Below, piece after piece: positions 1-10,744 of a stretch of 64,000 nt of DNA (its first letter is position 1; each line of letters starts with the position of its first letter). The stretch is from Anaeramoeba flamelloides (lineage: Eukaryota > Metamonada > Anaeramoebidae). Under the pieces are notes generated by a model. It was not told where the DNA came from. It was given only the letters and a program-made list of their open reading frames with translations, and did not search any database. A program made the position numbers and the translations under genes. The stretch is taken from positions 1 through 64,000 of the forward strand of contig JANTQA010000058.1 in NCBI GenBank assembly GCA_027625915.1, read 5' to 3'.

Positions 1-822
1 AAGTCGATATAATCCGCACTAAAGATGTATAATGATTTCCCTGGAATAGAACAAGACTTTGAAGCCAATATCTATTTCCACCTAGAGACCAATCAAGGAG
101 ACTATCAAACCTAAAATCCAAATCTGAACAACTAATGAATAAATATTCACTAGGTGCACGATCGATAATAAGATGAACCTCTTGGGAATAATTATAGTAA
201 TACTCTGTACTATTTATTTCCCAACTGGTAGCATTAAAAAAAGTCTCTACATAAAACGGGTAAATCGTTAAGTAGAGGTTTATCTTTTAAATAAACTACA
301 GTTGGGGCAAGCGGCACTACCTTTTTACCTTCGCAAATATTTTTTATCGTAAACTCTGAAATAATCAGATGTCATATCGCCTTTATACTTTGGATGTTTT
401 TTGGAAAATTGCATCTAAGATCACGATTGCACTTGAAACGTGGTTTAAATCCCCATTGTGGTATTCTTGAGGAGCACTTTTTAATAATTTATCCCGAGCA
501 GACATTAGTAAATTCTTTAATTCTCGAGATTTTCTACGAGAAATTGTCGTCGAATTTCTAATTGAAACCAGCATTGCTCTCAACATTTTTGCTTCATTGG
601 TATCGATGGCTTTCAACCAATCAACAAATCCCTCAACAAATGTAAGTGAATGTATCACACTATCGAACCAACATAAATTATCCCGCCAATTGATTCCGAT
701 GATGTTGTCTTCTAAAACCACTTTCGATAACTTAGTATCACCCGACCGATCCGAATTTGCATCTTCGCTCCATTCTTCTAATATTTCGTCTTCGTCTTCG
801 TCCGTGTTTGTGAAGATAGATT
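1..822 (-). pseudogene. USP/USPL1-like cysteine protease segment of the transposon
   Basis: It runs on from the transposase linker through an acidic stretch (TNTDEDEDEILEEWSED) into GINWRDNLCWFDSVIHSL at about 640-690. This resembles the Cys box of ubiquitin- or SUMO-specific proteases, especially the CWLD version of USPL1-type (C98) peptidases. Near the window start the strand encodes LFQGNHYTSLVRI (about 10-46), the expected form of the catalytic His box (G-x-HY-x-x-LVR). The spacing of about 210 residues fits a compact protease fold. Two frame changes lie between the boxes, again near homopolymers. Cysteine proteases carried by eukaryotic DNA transposons are known from other superfamilies (Ulp1 or OTU types); a USP-like one after a DDD core is unfamiliar to me. 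Confidence 0.55.
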
Positions 823-2887
823 CTATTTTTTTTCCATACTTCCCTTTTGAGAAAGTGTCTCATTACTAGAAACTACCATTATCTCGTCTGATTCGCTACT
901 TTCCACTGCGACAAGTTTATTTGTATATTCCATCCTCGCCTTCTCACAAACAGTTGTCAAATGATTGATATCAAAAGGCAAAGATATATCTTCATCAATT
1001 TGTAAATCATTCTTTGAACTTCTTGTCATTTTTAGTCCTACTTTAGTTGGACTCTTGTTGATATCATTCTTTTTTTGCGAGTCATTACCAGCATTTTTTC
1101 TCTTTTTCTTCCTTTTTGGTGAAGTTGTCTTCTTTTGTTTTAGTGGTCTTTCTTCAAGTCCATCTTCCGTAAAGATCGGTTGACTTAGCGATGTTTTACC
1201 AGCATTTCGCGCCTTTTTCTTCCTTTTTGGTGGAGTTGTCTTCTTTTTTGATAGTGGTCTTTCTTCAAGTCCATCTTCCGTAAAGATCGGTTGACTTAGC
1301 GATGTTTTACCAGCATTCTGCACCCTTTTCTTACCCTTTTGAGAATTGGTCTTCATATTATTCATTTGAATATCAGTACATACTCTGAAAAACTCTTCCT
1401 TTTCAGATTCATTTTGGTCAATGAAATTTTGATACTTTTTCCGATGTTTCATCCCAAAATTATCGTCTTCAGATAATTTTTTCAAATCCGTGAAATCACA
1501 TCTTATACCATTTAAAAAATAGATGACAAAACCCTTATGAGGTTTCACGGTTAACCCATTAAAGCGAATATCATCCATTCTGGTTTTCAATGTGGGCTTG
1601 ATTATCTTGACCCCGGGGTATAAATTATTGTTTATACTTTCGATCTTTTCGGTGCACCCTTTCTTCCATAATGCCAAGCCATTTTTTATAAAATTGCCAC
1701 GTACACTTTCTTCAGTTGCATCATAATAATACTTTGAAATAATAAGCAATCTTAATATTCTTGTATAATTATGCATATGTGGTAAGCAGTTTGCCCTTGT
1801 TCTTTTAAAGGTTCCAAAAAAGGAATTATCCAGTGGTGAATACCTTTTTGCCTCTTTTGGTGGTGTGAATATCAAATTAATGAATAATTTACGAGCTTTC
1901 TCAATAACTAATTTCGTTTTTATGAGAAGATAAATTATCGAGTATCAATATATCACCTTTTTTGAGTAAATTGTGAAAAATACTCAAGCCAAAAAGATCA
2001 TGAAATCTTCTGACATACCTCCAATTTTTTTCACGCGATTTTGATGAATCTTTTTTTTATTGAGATACGCATTGCGGGTTTCTATTATCATCGGTGCTAA
2101 TCTTGCCCCGTCGGCTCGTATACATGCTACGAGTGTATCTCGTTGGTTAAACCCATGTGTTTTACTGAATGAACTTGAATTGCGAAGTTTAAATGATTTT
2201 TTTTGGAGTGTCAGAATGTTGGCACGGTGTTTCATCCATACACCATATTCGATCTGAAGTGAGTTCGTTCTCTTCAATATAATGGGTATAAGTTTGGAAA
2301 AAAACGAGTATTATCTCTTTTTTTTATCTTCTTCCGATTTGGGTCTATCTTCAACATGGTCAATTGATTTACAATATAAACCGCGCAAATTCATCCAGCG
2401 ATAAACAGCTGCTCTACTGACACTTGTAGCCTTACCACTACGGTATTTTTTATTTTCTAGTAACCCAATGATGTGTCTTCTGATATATGGTCCTTTTTAA
2501 AGGTGCTACAATTTCAGGATACGTCTTTTTCGTCACCTTCCATTACTAGATGCTTCTTGATCCAATCCCATAATATTGTATTGCCTTCGCGGTTGAGGGC
2601 AGATATAGAAGGATCTTGATACATTTTAATTACCTGACTTTTCCATTTGCGGATTGTGTCGTGTGGTACATCACGTTTCGAACCCAGTCTTTTCCAAGTT
2701 ATGACACTGTCCATATATTCTTGAACTGTTTCGAACTTGAATTTTTTTCTCATAACTTTTCCTTTTCCTCTTATTATGTGAATAATCCCGAGGTACTTCC
2801 GAAGAATACATTTTTCGTATTTCCTCTTCAGTAATAATTGTAATTTTTGAATTGTTGGTGTTTGGTTGTTTTCTTTTTTTCAGACAT
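823..2887 (-). pseudogene. DDE transposase (HTH + DDD core + Lys-rich linker)
   Basis: The transposase would cut and rejoin transposon ends. The start is taken as the ATG at 2887 (MSEKKK). A first helix-turn-helix lies at 2514-2753 (DTIRKWKSQVIKMYQD), a second around 2330-2500 (GKATSVSRAAVYRWMN). The catalytic core has the first Asp in WCMDETP near 2235, the second in DILILDNLSSHKN near 1922-1950, and the third in YSPLDNSFFGTFK near 1826-1842, so it is DDD, not DDE. Between them sits TLVACIRADGARLAPMII, typical of pogo/IS630-like transposases. The C-terminal part, about 270 residues, is basic and contains two copies of an RNAGKTSLSQPIF-type module. At least four frame changes separate these parts, several in A7 runs. 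Motifs are clear; exact family is not. Confidence 0.75.
1087..1309 (-). repeat. Exact 111-bp tandem duplication in transposase linker
   Basis: Two consecutive 111-bp units encode near-identical 37-residue modules containing LSQPIFTEDGLEERPL followed by a basic KKKTTPPKRKKK-like stretch. The length keeps frame. Near identity of the units suggests a recent duplication or ongoing conversion. Confidence 0.85.
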
Positions 2888-2890
2888 AAT

Positions 2891-3758
2891 TGAATGAAAT
2901 AAAGAGTGTAATAAAATATTTTGTTGGTGGTTTGTTGAATTATTAATATAAAATCAATAATTCGAGTCTTATTATATTCTTATTCTAAAATCAATAATAA
3001 AAAATATAATAAGAATTTATCAAGCCCCTACCCCATTATTTTCGATAACGCCTTGATAAATTCTATTTTATATGGTTTATTAATATATATATATATATAT
3101 ATATATAATGATTTAGAATGTTTATTTCATTCTATCGGTAAAATATACCAACATATGATTATAATCAAAGATCAAATCGGAATAAATGCTTATATCGAAC
3201 CATTCAATTAGCTAGAATAAAAGATAATTCGATGTTTATTCTAGTATAAAAATAAGGAGTCGAGTCAAACTTATTTTGATTAATTGAAAAATACAATACA
3301 TAATTTAACCAGATATAATCTTTTGATTATAATCATACGTTGGTATATTTTATCGATAGATTGATCTAAACATTGGGATAACATGAGTTTATCCTATCAT
3401 AGTAAACAATAAACGCGTTTAAAAATATTTATTGTTCTTTTTTGTTCAAAGTGGTACCTTTGATCAAAATTATCGATATTTTATCTTCGAACCAACAAAA
3501 GTGTGATAATATACATATGGTTGTTTAATCCCAAATAGTATATAACGAGGTGTTTCATGAGCTCTATCACACTTTTGAAACAATTTTATACAATTGGTAT
3601 CAATTTCCACTTAATATATTCAAAGGGAAAAAGTTATTTCTGATTATTGTCTATCGTGCTTAAAAAACAAAATGTTTTCTAGGTGTACCAAATTTGTCTA
3701 TCGTTTTATTTAACAGGGGATATTAACACTATGTGTTAATATTATATTATAACCTTGT
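2891..3758. repeat. AT-rich spacer with nested inverted repeats
   Basis: No gene is seen. Arms 3131-3172 and 3318-3360 form an imperfect 42-bp inverted repeat (TAAAATATACCAAC... with ...GTTGGTATATTTTA) around a 145-bp loop. A smaller repeat pair lies inside it (TAGAATAAA with TTTATTCTA at 3212-3246), and another at about 2970-3020. A (TA)n run lies at 3083-3107. It looks like a foldback or MITE remnant. A short palindrome TTAACACTATGTGTTAA lies just before the satellite. Confidence 0.6.
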
Positions 3759-5490
3759 GGTAACTCTGTCAAGTTACCAGTGCAAAGTTAGCCCTGTTGG
3801 GTACCACTATCGGGCAACTCTACGGTAACTCTGTCGAGTTACCAGTGTAAAGTTAGCCCTGCTTAGTACCCTTGTCGGACAACTCTACGGTAACTCTTTC
3901 GAGTTATCAGTGCAAAGTTAGCCCTGCTGAATACCCTTGTCGGACAACTCTACGGTAACTCTTTCGAGTTATCAGTGTAAAGTTATCCCTGTTGGGTACC
4001 CTTGTCGGACAACTCTACGGTAACTCTTTCGAGTTATCAGTGCAAAGTTAGCCCTGTTGAGTACCCTTGTCGGACAACTCTACGGTAACTCTGTCGAGTT
4101 ATCAGTGTAAAGTTAGCCCTGTTGGGTACCCTTGTCGGACAACTCTACGGTAACTCTGTCGAGTTATCAGTGCAAAGTTATCCCTGCTTAGTACCCTTGT
4201 CGGACAACTCTACGGTAACTCTTTCGAGTTATCAGTGCAAAGTTAGCCCTGTTGGGTACCCTTGTCGGACAACTCTACGGTAACTCTGTCGAGTTATCAG
4301 TGCAAAGTTATCCCTGCTTAGTACCCTTGTCGGACAACTCTACGGTAACTCTGTCGAGTTACAAGTGTAAAGTTAGCCCTGTTTAGTACCCTTGTCGGAC
4401 AACTATACGGTAACTCTCTCGAGTTACAATTGCAAAGTTAGCCCTGCTGAGTACCCTTGTCGGGCAACTCTACGGTAACTATGTCGAGTTATCAGTGCAA
4501 AGTTAGCCCTGTTGGGTACCCTTGTCGGACAACTCTACGGTAACTCTTTCGAGTTATCAGTGTAAAGTTATCCCTGTTGGGTACCCTTGTCGGACAACTC
4601 TACGGTAACTCTTTCGAGTTATCAGTGCAAAGTTAGCCCTGTTGAGTACCCTTGTCGGACAACTCTACGGTAACTCTGTCGAGTTATCAGTGTAAAGTTA
4701 GCCCTGTTGGGTACCCTTGTCGGACAACTCTACGGTAACTCTGTCGAGTTACAATTGCAAAGTTAGCCCTGCTGAGTACCCTTGTCGGACAACTCTACGG
4801 TAACTCTTTCGAGTTATCAGTGCAAAGTTAGCCCTGTTGGGTACCCTTGTCGGACAACTCTACGGTAACTCTTTCGAGTTATCAATGCAAAGTTAGCCCT
4901 GTTGAGTACCCTTGTCGGACAACTCTACGGTAACTCTGTCGAGTTACAAGTGTAAAGTTAGCCCTGCTTAGTACCCTTGTCGGACAACTATACGGTAACT
5001 CTCTCGAGTTACAATTGCAAAGTTAGCCCTGCTGAGTACCCTTGTCGGGCAACTCTACGGTAACTATGTCGAGTTATCAGTGCAAAGTTAGCCCTGTTGG
5101 GTACCCTTGTCGGACAACTCTACGGTAACTCTTTCGAGTTATCAATGCAAAGTTAGCCCTGTTGAGTACCCTTGTCGGACAACTCTACGGTAACTCTGTC
5201 GAGTTACAAGTGTAAAGTTAGCCCCGCTTAGTACCCTTGTCGGACAACTATACGGTAACTCTCTCGAGTTACAATTGCAAAGTTAGCCCTGCTGAGTACC
5301 CTTGTCGGGCAACTCTACGGTAACTCTCTCGAGTTACAATTGCAAAGTTAGCCCTGCTGAGTACCCTTGTCGGGCAACTCTACGGTAACTATGTCGAGTT
5401 ACCAATGCAAAGTTAGCCCTGTTGAGTACCCTATAGGGTAACTTCGGCGTGACTCTGTCGAGTCATATGTGTGAAATTAGCCCTATACTA
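3759..5490. repeat. 65-bp satellite array, about 26 units
   Basis: Head-to-tail copies of a 65-bp unit that includes GGTAACTCTGTCGAGTTACC, itself an 8-bp inverted repeat with a 4-base loop, followed by AAAGTTAGCCCTG and CCTTGTCGGACAACTCTAC. The unit is markedly less AT-rich than its surroundings. Variants recur in blocks: a unit with TATCCCTGTTGGG recurs after 585 bp (9 units) and a TCAATGCAAAG block after 260 bp (4 units), showing higher-order duplication. The last unit decays from about 5430. No open frame spans it. Confidence 0.95.
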
Positions 5491-5596
5491 TAGCATATAC
5501 ACGTAGCATAAATGTGCAAAACCCCAATGGGTCCATCAACCATTGTGTTATATACTATGTGACATGGGGTGGGTGACCTATACATGTCAAGGGGTG

Positions 5597-6240
5597 AGCC
5601 ATAGCCATAAAACTATGATTCGAGACCTGAGGTTTAAACCATATCAAACTTCATGACATGGTGTCCTCATGGTATAACATCAAAAGTACTTTTCGCACCA
5701 CATTCCAGGATATCCAAATAAGCTAACAAAAGTTTTCATTTTTTCTAAAAAAAAATTATTTTTTTTTACAAAAAAATGAAATGTCTTAAGAAATAGAGTT
5801 CGGAAAAAAAATTTTGTTATTTTTTTGGACTCTTTGTCATTTTTGAATAAAATGACAAAGGAAATAAAAAAATAACAAAGGAAATAAATTTTCTTTGTTA
5901 TTTTTTTATTTCCTTTGTCATTTTTTTTAAAAAAATTAATTCCTTTGTTATTTTTTTTTTTCCGAGCATGGGGATTTTTTACAAGGTGCTTTGTTATTTT
6001 TGAAAAAAATGACAAAGAAAATTTAATTCCTTTGTCATTTTTTCTTTGTGTTTAAAAAAAATTTTTTCTGATCGTGATTTTTGATCAATTATTTGATTTC
6101 ATACACTCAGTATTATTTGATCTGTGTTAAAATCGTCTGAAAAATCGATTTTTCAAACTCCAGAGTCTCAAAAACGTGTACTTTTCGAGTTCTGACGAGA
6201 CATTAAAATTACTTGTATTTAGGAACGATTTTAATATATT
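5597..6240. repeat. Dispersed repeat R1, uninterrupted copy
   Basis: The first part (5597-5803) matches 25579-25796 closely, and the second (about 5790-6240) matches 36277-36700 more loosely, so this is one repeat which at the second locus is split by a 10.5-kb insertion. GATTCGAGACC at 5617-5627 resembles a tRNA-type internal promoter B box and is kept in both copies. Positions 5800-6050 alternate AATGACAAAGGAAAT and its reverse complement, giving strong local hairpins. A long open frame here is low-complexity and is not called. Confidence 0.6.
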
Positions 6241-6455
6241 TCAAAAAAAACAAGTTTTTCTACAGTAAATTAAACAAAATTTTTTTGTTTTAAAAAAATC
6301 GAATTTTTTTTTGAAAAATTTTGGGAAAAAAAAATTGTGCCTTATTTTGAGAAAAAAATTTTGTGCCTTATTTTGAGATTTTTTTGTGCCTTAAATTACT
6401 ACAAAAAGTTTGTGCCTTAAATTAGTAAATTTAAAAATTTTTTTTTAAAAAAAAA

Positions 6456-6493
<38 letters not shown>

Positions 6494-6529
6494 TAAAAAA
6501 TCAAATTGTAAAAAAAAAAATTCCCAATT

Positions 6530-6605
6530 TTATGCCTTAATATGGGATTTTTTTGTGCCTTAAATTCCGTTGAAAGTTTGTGCCTTAAAAGTGAAACTGA
6601 CTGTA
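6530..6605. mobile_element. M1 MITE, right half only
   Basis: Carries GTTTGTGCCTTAAAAGTGAA and ends CTGACTGTA. The left arm is missing or too diverged in the poly-A/T stretch at 6300-6500, where scattered TTGTGCCTTA motifs remain. Confidence 0.7.
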
Positions 6606-7068
6606 ATCATTTTGAATAATGCATTATATAGGCTTAAATGTCGAGAAACTTTGTAAAATTGGTTGTTCCTTCATATCCCTTAAGTGGCCAAATGTACTAA
6701 TCCTGATTTTGAAAATTTTTGGATATTTCATTTTTATAGTGAAAATAAATTGGTTGAGGTAAAAAACCTGCCCGGTGGGAGCTTTAGTTACGGAGATCTC
6801 GTTCAAAAATTTTTAGCAACATTAGATACGGTGAAAAAAAAATTTTTTCAAAAAAATTTATAAAACTTTTTTTTGAAATATTTCGATCATTATTTCAAAA
6901 AAAAAGTGATCATAAATGTTTATATAAGTAATTAAAAGGGGGGATGGGTGGGTTACTTCATCTCGAAACCAAAAAAATGAAAAATGGTTGATTTTTTGAG
7001 ATTTTTTGTTAAAATTACTTCATAAAATTAACAAAAAATCAAAAAAATCGACTAATTTTCATTTTTAT

Positions 7069-7134
7069 TAGTATCAAGATTCCGTACCCCGCTCCCCCCA
7101 TTTTGTAAACCGCGGGTACGGAATCTTGATACTA
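7069..7134. repeat. 65-bp palindrome, copy 1
   Basis: GTATCAAGATTCCGTACCC and its exact complement surround a GC-rich centre with CGCTCCCCCCATTTTG. TA flanks both ends. Four copies occur in the window (also 7675-7739, 30595-30659, 32971-33036), always at the inner ends of Element A and B arms. Confidence 0.85.
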
Positions 7135-7339
7135 ATTGGTTTTTTATGCCCAAATTAACAAAAATAATTATCAAAAAACATTACAAGTAGTAAAGATCGA
7201 AAATTGAATAAAATAACTTAAAAAAATTTAAAAATTTCAACTTCATTGTAAGATCTAATGTGTTTTTTGGATATAATAATGATATTTTATTAATCTTTTA
7301 TAAATTCTAAATAAGTAAAAAAAAAATACAATATCTTAA

Positions 7340-7540
7340 TACAGTCAGTTTCACTTTTAAGGCACAAACTTTCAACCAAATTTAAGGCACAAAAAAAATC
7401 TTAAATTAAAGCACAAAATTCAAATTCTAGTAAAAATAAATTGTAAAAAATAAAATTCCTAATTTTGTGCCTTAATTTGAGATTTTTTTGTGCCTTAAAT
7501 TTCGTTGAAAGTTTGTGCCTTAAAAGTGAAACTGACTGTA
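7340..7540. mobile_element. M1 MITE within Element A
   Basis: Full copy with arms CAGTCAGTTTCACTTTTAAG and complement, TA at both ends. It is followed at 7541-7638 by 98 bp ending in another M1-type end (AAAGTGAAACTGACTGTA), so this copy may sit in an older related element. The same arrangement, inverted, is at 32467-32766. Confidence 0.9.
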
Positions 7541-7674
7541 TTTTTAAGATTTTTTTAAAAATTATTCAATCGTTTTCGCTAAAAATTCACAATTGGGCAG
7601 TTTTTTTGACAATAAACTTAAAAGTGAAACTGACTGTATATAAAAAAATTAAAAAGTGGTTAAGAAATCAATCA

Positions 7675-7739
7675 GTATCAAGATTCCGTACCCGCGGTTT
7701 ACAAAATGGGGGGAGCGGGGTACGGAATCTTGATACTAA
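7675..7739. repeat. 65-bp palindrome, copy 2
   Basis: Inverted mate of the copy at 7069-7134, at the inner end of the right arm of Element A. Confidence 0.85.
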
Positions 7740-8138
7740 TAAAAATGAAAAATGGTCAATTTTTTTGTTTTTTTTGTTAATTTTATGAAGTAAAATTAAC
7801 AAAAAATCTCAAAAAATCAACTATTTTCATTTTTTTTTGGTTTCAAGATGAAGTAACCCACCCATCCCCCCTTTTAATTACTTATATAAACATTTATGAT
7901 CACTTTTTTTTTTTTTGAAAAAATGATCTAAATATGTCAAAAAAAAGTTTTATAAATTTTTTTGAAAAAATTTTTTTTTCGCCGTATCTAATGTTGCTAA
8001 AAATTTTTGAACGAGATCTCCGTGTATACTTATCCTGCAGTTCCCGCTAATTATCTCAACCAATTTATTTTCACTATAAAAATGAAATATCCAAAAATTT
8101 TCAAAATCAGGATTAGTACATGTTGGCCACTTAAGGGA

Positions 8139-9241
8139 TATTATTCAAACTCTCGGAACCCCTACATTAAGATAATAGAAATTGAACGGAAAATGTCATT
8201 TAATAAATTTGAAATAATCCTTTAAACCAAAATCTTAAAATTATTTTTCTTTTAATTTTTAATGTTAATTTTATGTTTTGTTTTTGTTTTTTTTTCTTTA
8301 AATATAGTGAATTGATGAGAGTTTTAAAATTGGTAGTACTTGTGGATAAATATATTATTTTTTTTAATAATTTTGGTGAGAATGCTGAGGATCTTTCGAA
8401 GTTTGAGATGTTTGTTGAAAATGTTTGAAAGGGTTGGAATTTTTTATGTTCGAAACTTGAGGTTATTAGTCAATTTCATTTTCACTTTTCATAATAAGGA
8501 TGTTCGAATTTCTGGTGTTTAATTTTTTCTTGTTCATTTTTCTTGTAAATAAATTGTTAAAAAATTATAATTGATTTTAAATGGAGAATAGTTGCAAGAT
8601 CATGAATTGTCATTTTACATGAGATTGGAACAAAAACCAGTGAGAAGACAATTTGGTAAATTGCAAACCTTAGTCCTCCACCCTTGATCATAATAATTTC
8701 TAATATTATTTTTATTTTCATTTTTTTCATTGCTGTCTTGACTCAACACGATTCAAATAGTTTTTTTATATTTGTTTGTTTGTTTGTCTCTCTAGTTATT
8801 CTACTTGAAAGATCTTCAACAAATTAAAAATATCATACTTTTTCATCAACAAAAAAAAAAAACAATTACACGTTAAAGTTTAAGTTCTAAATGACATACA
8901 ATTGGATCAAACATTCAGTTTCTTATTTCTTCAAAAAATTTCAAAATTGTTCGGACGAAATTATGAAAATAGGTATAGTTGATTAAAAAAATATATAACA
9001 AATTCTGTCAAAATCTTGTGACATTTTACCCAACTTTTTCACTTTAGCAACACATTTCCCCTTTAAAAAGTGTTGGAAAATGTTCAAAATCTGAAAAGGT
9101 TGAAAAGATTGCTCAAATTAACGATCTTTTTGTAGTAAGGAAAACCAAACAAAATCATTTTTTTTTATTTAATCTTACAATATTTAGTTTGTATTGATAC
9201 TTTACTATATTTACCTTTCCAAAAAACAGTAATAAACCAAA
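8139..9241. other. AT-rich flank upstream of the B-box gene
   Basis: No gene, known repeat or convincing promoter motif was recognised. Short open frames here are low-complexity. It would hold the 5' region of the gene starting at 9242. Confidence 0.5.
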
Positions 9242-9443
9242 ATGACAACCAACCACCCAATTCAAACAAAAGAAGAAAACTCAGAAGAAGAAATTATTTG
9301 GTGTGATGTTTGCCTTCAAGATGATCAAAAGGTTGAAGCAATAGTTTATTGCCACGATTGCGAAGAAAACCAGTGTGAAGAATGTGATTCAATTCACCAA
9401 ACGAGAAAATTTAGAAAACATCGAAGATCCGATTTAAAACCAA
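9242..9443 (+). CDS. B-box/filamin/TLDc protein, proposed exon 1
   Basis: Starts MTTNHPIQ and encodes a B-box-like zinc-binding segment: CDVC, then YCHDC, CEEC and a His-rich end (HQTRKFRKHRR). Read through, the frame stops at once after the basic stretch, but CAA|GTTTGT at 9443/9444 is a plausible donor. It leaves phase 1, exactly the phase needed by the acceptor at 20797, and the second intron uses a near-identical donor (AAA|GTTTGA). The following exons begin with no usable ATG, so an upstream exon is required, and this is the only candidate seen. The zinc-binding module should act in protein-protein contacts. The 11-kb distance is the weak point; the alternative is a small separate or truncated gene. 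Confidence 0.55.
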
Positions 9444-9456
9444 GTTTGTGATTTTA

Positions 9457-9493
<37 letters not shown>

Positions 9494-10744
9494 TTTTTGA
9501 TCTTTCTTTGTTATTTGATCTTTGATTGAGTATTTGGATTTCCCAATTTAGAAAATAACAAACAAACAAAACCCAAAATTGAACAACTAATTTTTAATTT
9601 TTAGATGGTTTAGTTTTATTTTGACAACTAAAGACTAAACTTCAATTCAATCTTTTTAATTTTTTTTCAATCCTTCCTTTTTTTTTACTTTTGTGTTTTT
9701 CAAAAATAAAATAAATTGAGAAACCTTCCAAAACGAGTTCGAGTTGAGGCTTTGTTTTGTGTTATTTTAACAATTGGGATTGTTTAACCAAAGGATAATC
9801 AAAATTTCAACCATAATAATTCTTAAAAACTTTTTAATAATTTTTGGGTTTGGATTATAGAAAGACTGTTAATCAAAATTGAAGACTCAAAATTGACAGG
9901 TGTTTATTCTTTTTCTTTTAAAAAATTTTCTCTTTCAAATCCAGCAAGATCCTTCAAATAAGATTTTCCAAATGTCAAATTTTGAGATTAGGATTTTTCT
10001 GATTGATAACCAATACCATCATTTGCAAATTTTAATTCCAAAATAACAAAGTCGATACTTTTTAACAATGTAAACAGAAAAAATAAAAAGACCAAACAAT
10101 ATTAAATCAAAAGGAAAACTAAATCGATTTAGTTGACTTTTTCTTCTTGGAGTTTTTAGATCAAATTTTTATTTTTTTTTAATTCAATTTGAATTTAAGG
10201 ATGGGTTTCTAGATTTAATATTTAGTGAAGATTATTTTTAGAACTAACCACATATTTGTTGACTTTAAAGAATGTTGACACAAGAGATCTTGTTGAAATT
10301 TTTTTTTTTTTTTTTTTTTTTTCAACATTTAAATTCAAAACCATTATTCCACAATCTGAATTCAAAAAATTTTCCTTTTAAATGTTCAAAAATCAAAATC
10401 CTCTTGCTTTTCTTACAATCCACTTCATTTTAATATAAAATAGAGTTGAGTGTAAGTGTATAAATATATATTTTCAGATAAAGTAAAAAGTAAGTGAACC
10501 AAAAAGGTAAACAAAATTTTTAAAATTATGACTTGTTTTATTTGAGAATTTCAAAATGTTTTTGTGATCAAATAAATAGATTTTTTTAAAAATTTTTATA
10601 AAATTTCAATCTTTTGTTTTTTTTTAAAATTCATTGAACTTTTAAATCATTTTTAAATATCTAATATATTGTATTTCAACCTTCAGATAACTTAAAATTA
10701 GGATATTTTTTTTTTTTTTATTATTTAACGGAGGAGTTTTTAAT

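Larger units (their letters stand above)
1..2890 (-). mobile_element. DDE DNA transposon with protease tail, left end outside window
   Basis: Minus-strand coding region read from about 2887 down to base 1. In order it shows helix-turn-helix segments, a DDD transposase core, a lysine-rich linker with an exact 37-residue duplication, and a protease-like segment with Cys and His boxes. No terminal inverted repeat could be fixed: the 3' end lies beyond base 1 and nothing right of 2890 has its mate in view. The frame changes several times, mostly in runs of A or T, so the copy is decayed or its consensus is imperfect. The family is of the broad Tc1/mariner/pogo type by the spacing and wording of the catalytic motifs. 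Confidence 0.75.
6676..8138. mobile_element. Element A, long-TIR DNA element flanked by TA
   Basis: It begins TCCCTTAAGTGGCC and ends GGCCACTTAAGGGA, with TA on both sides. The arms are about 460 bp (6676-7134 and 7676-8138) and each ends inward in a 65-bp palindrome built on GTATCAAGATTCCGTACCC. The 540-bp middle is noncoding and holds an M1 copy. Element B at 30197-33627 is the same element in reverse orientation: its right end matches this left end in detail, including a CTGCCCGGTGGGAGC stretch lacking from the other end. No transposase is seen, so it is non-autonomous. Confidence 0.8.

Noticed and set aside
3759-5490. Palindromic 65-bp repeats as a CRISPR array
   Set aside because: The whole 65 bp repeats without unique spacers; it is a satellite.
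5680-6015. 111-residue minus-strand frame rich in K and F
   Set aside because: Low-complexity translation of self-complementary AATGACAAAGG repeats.
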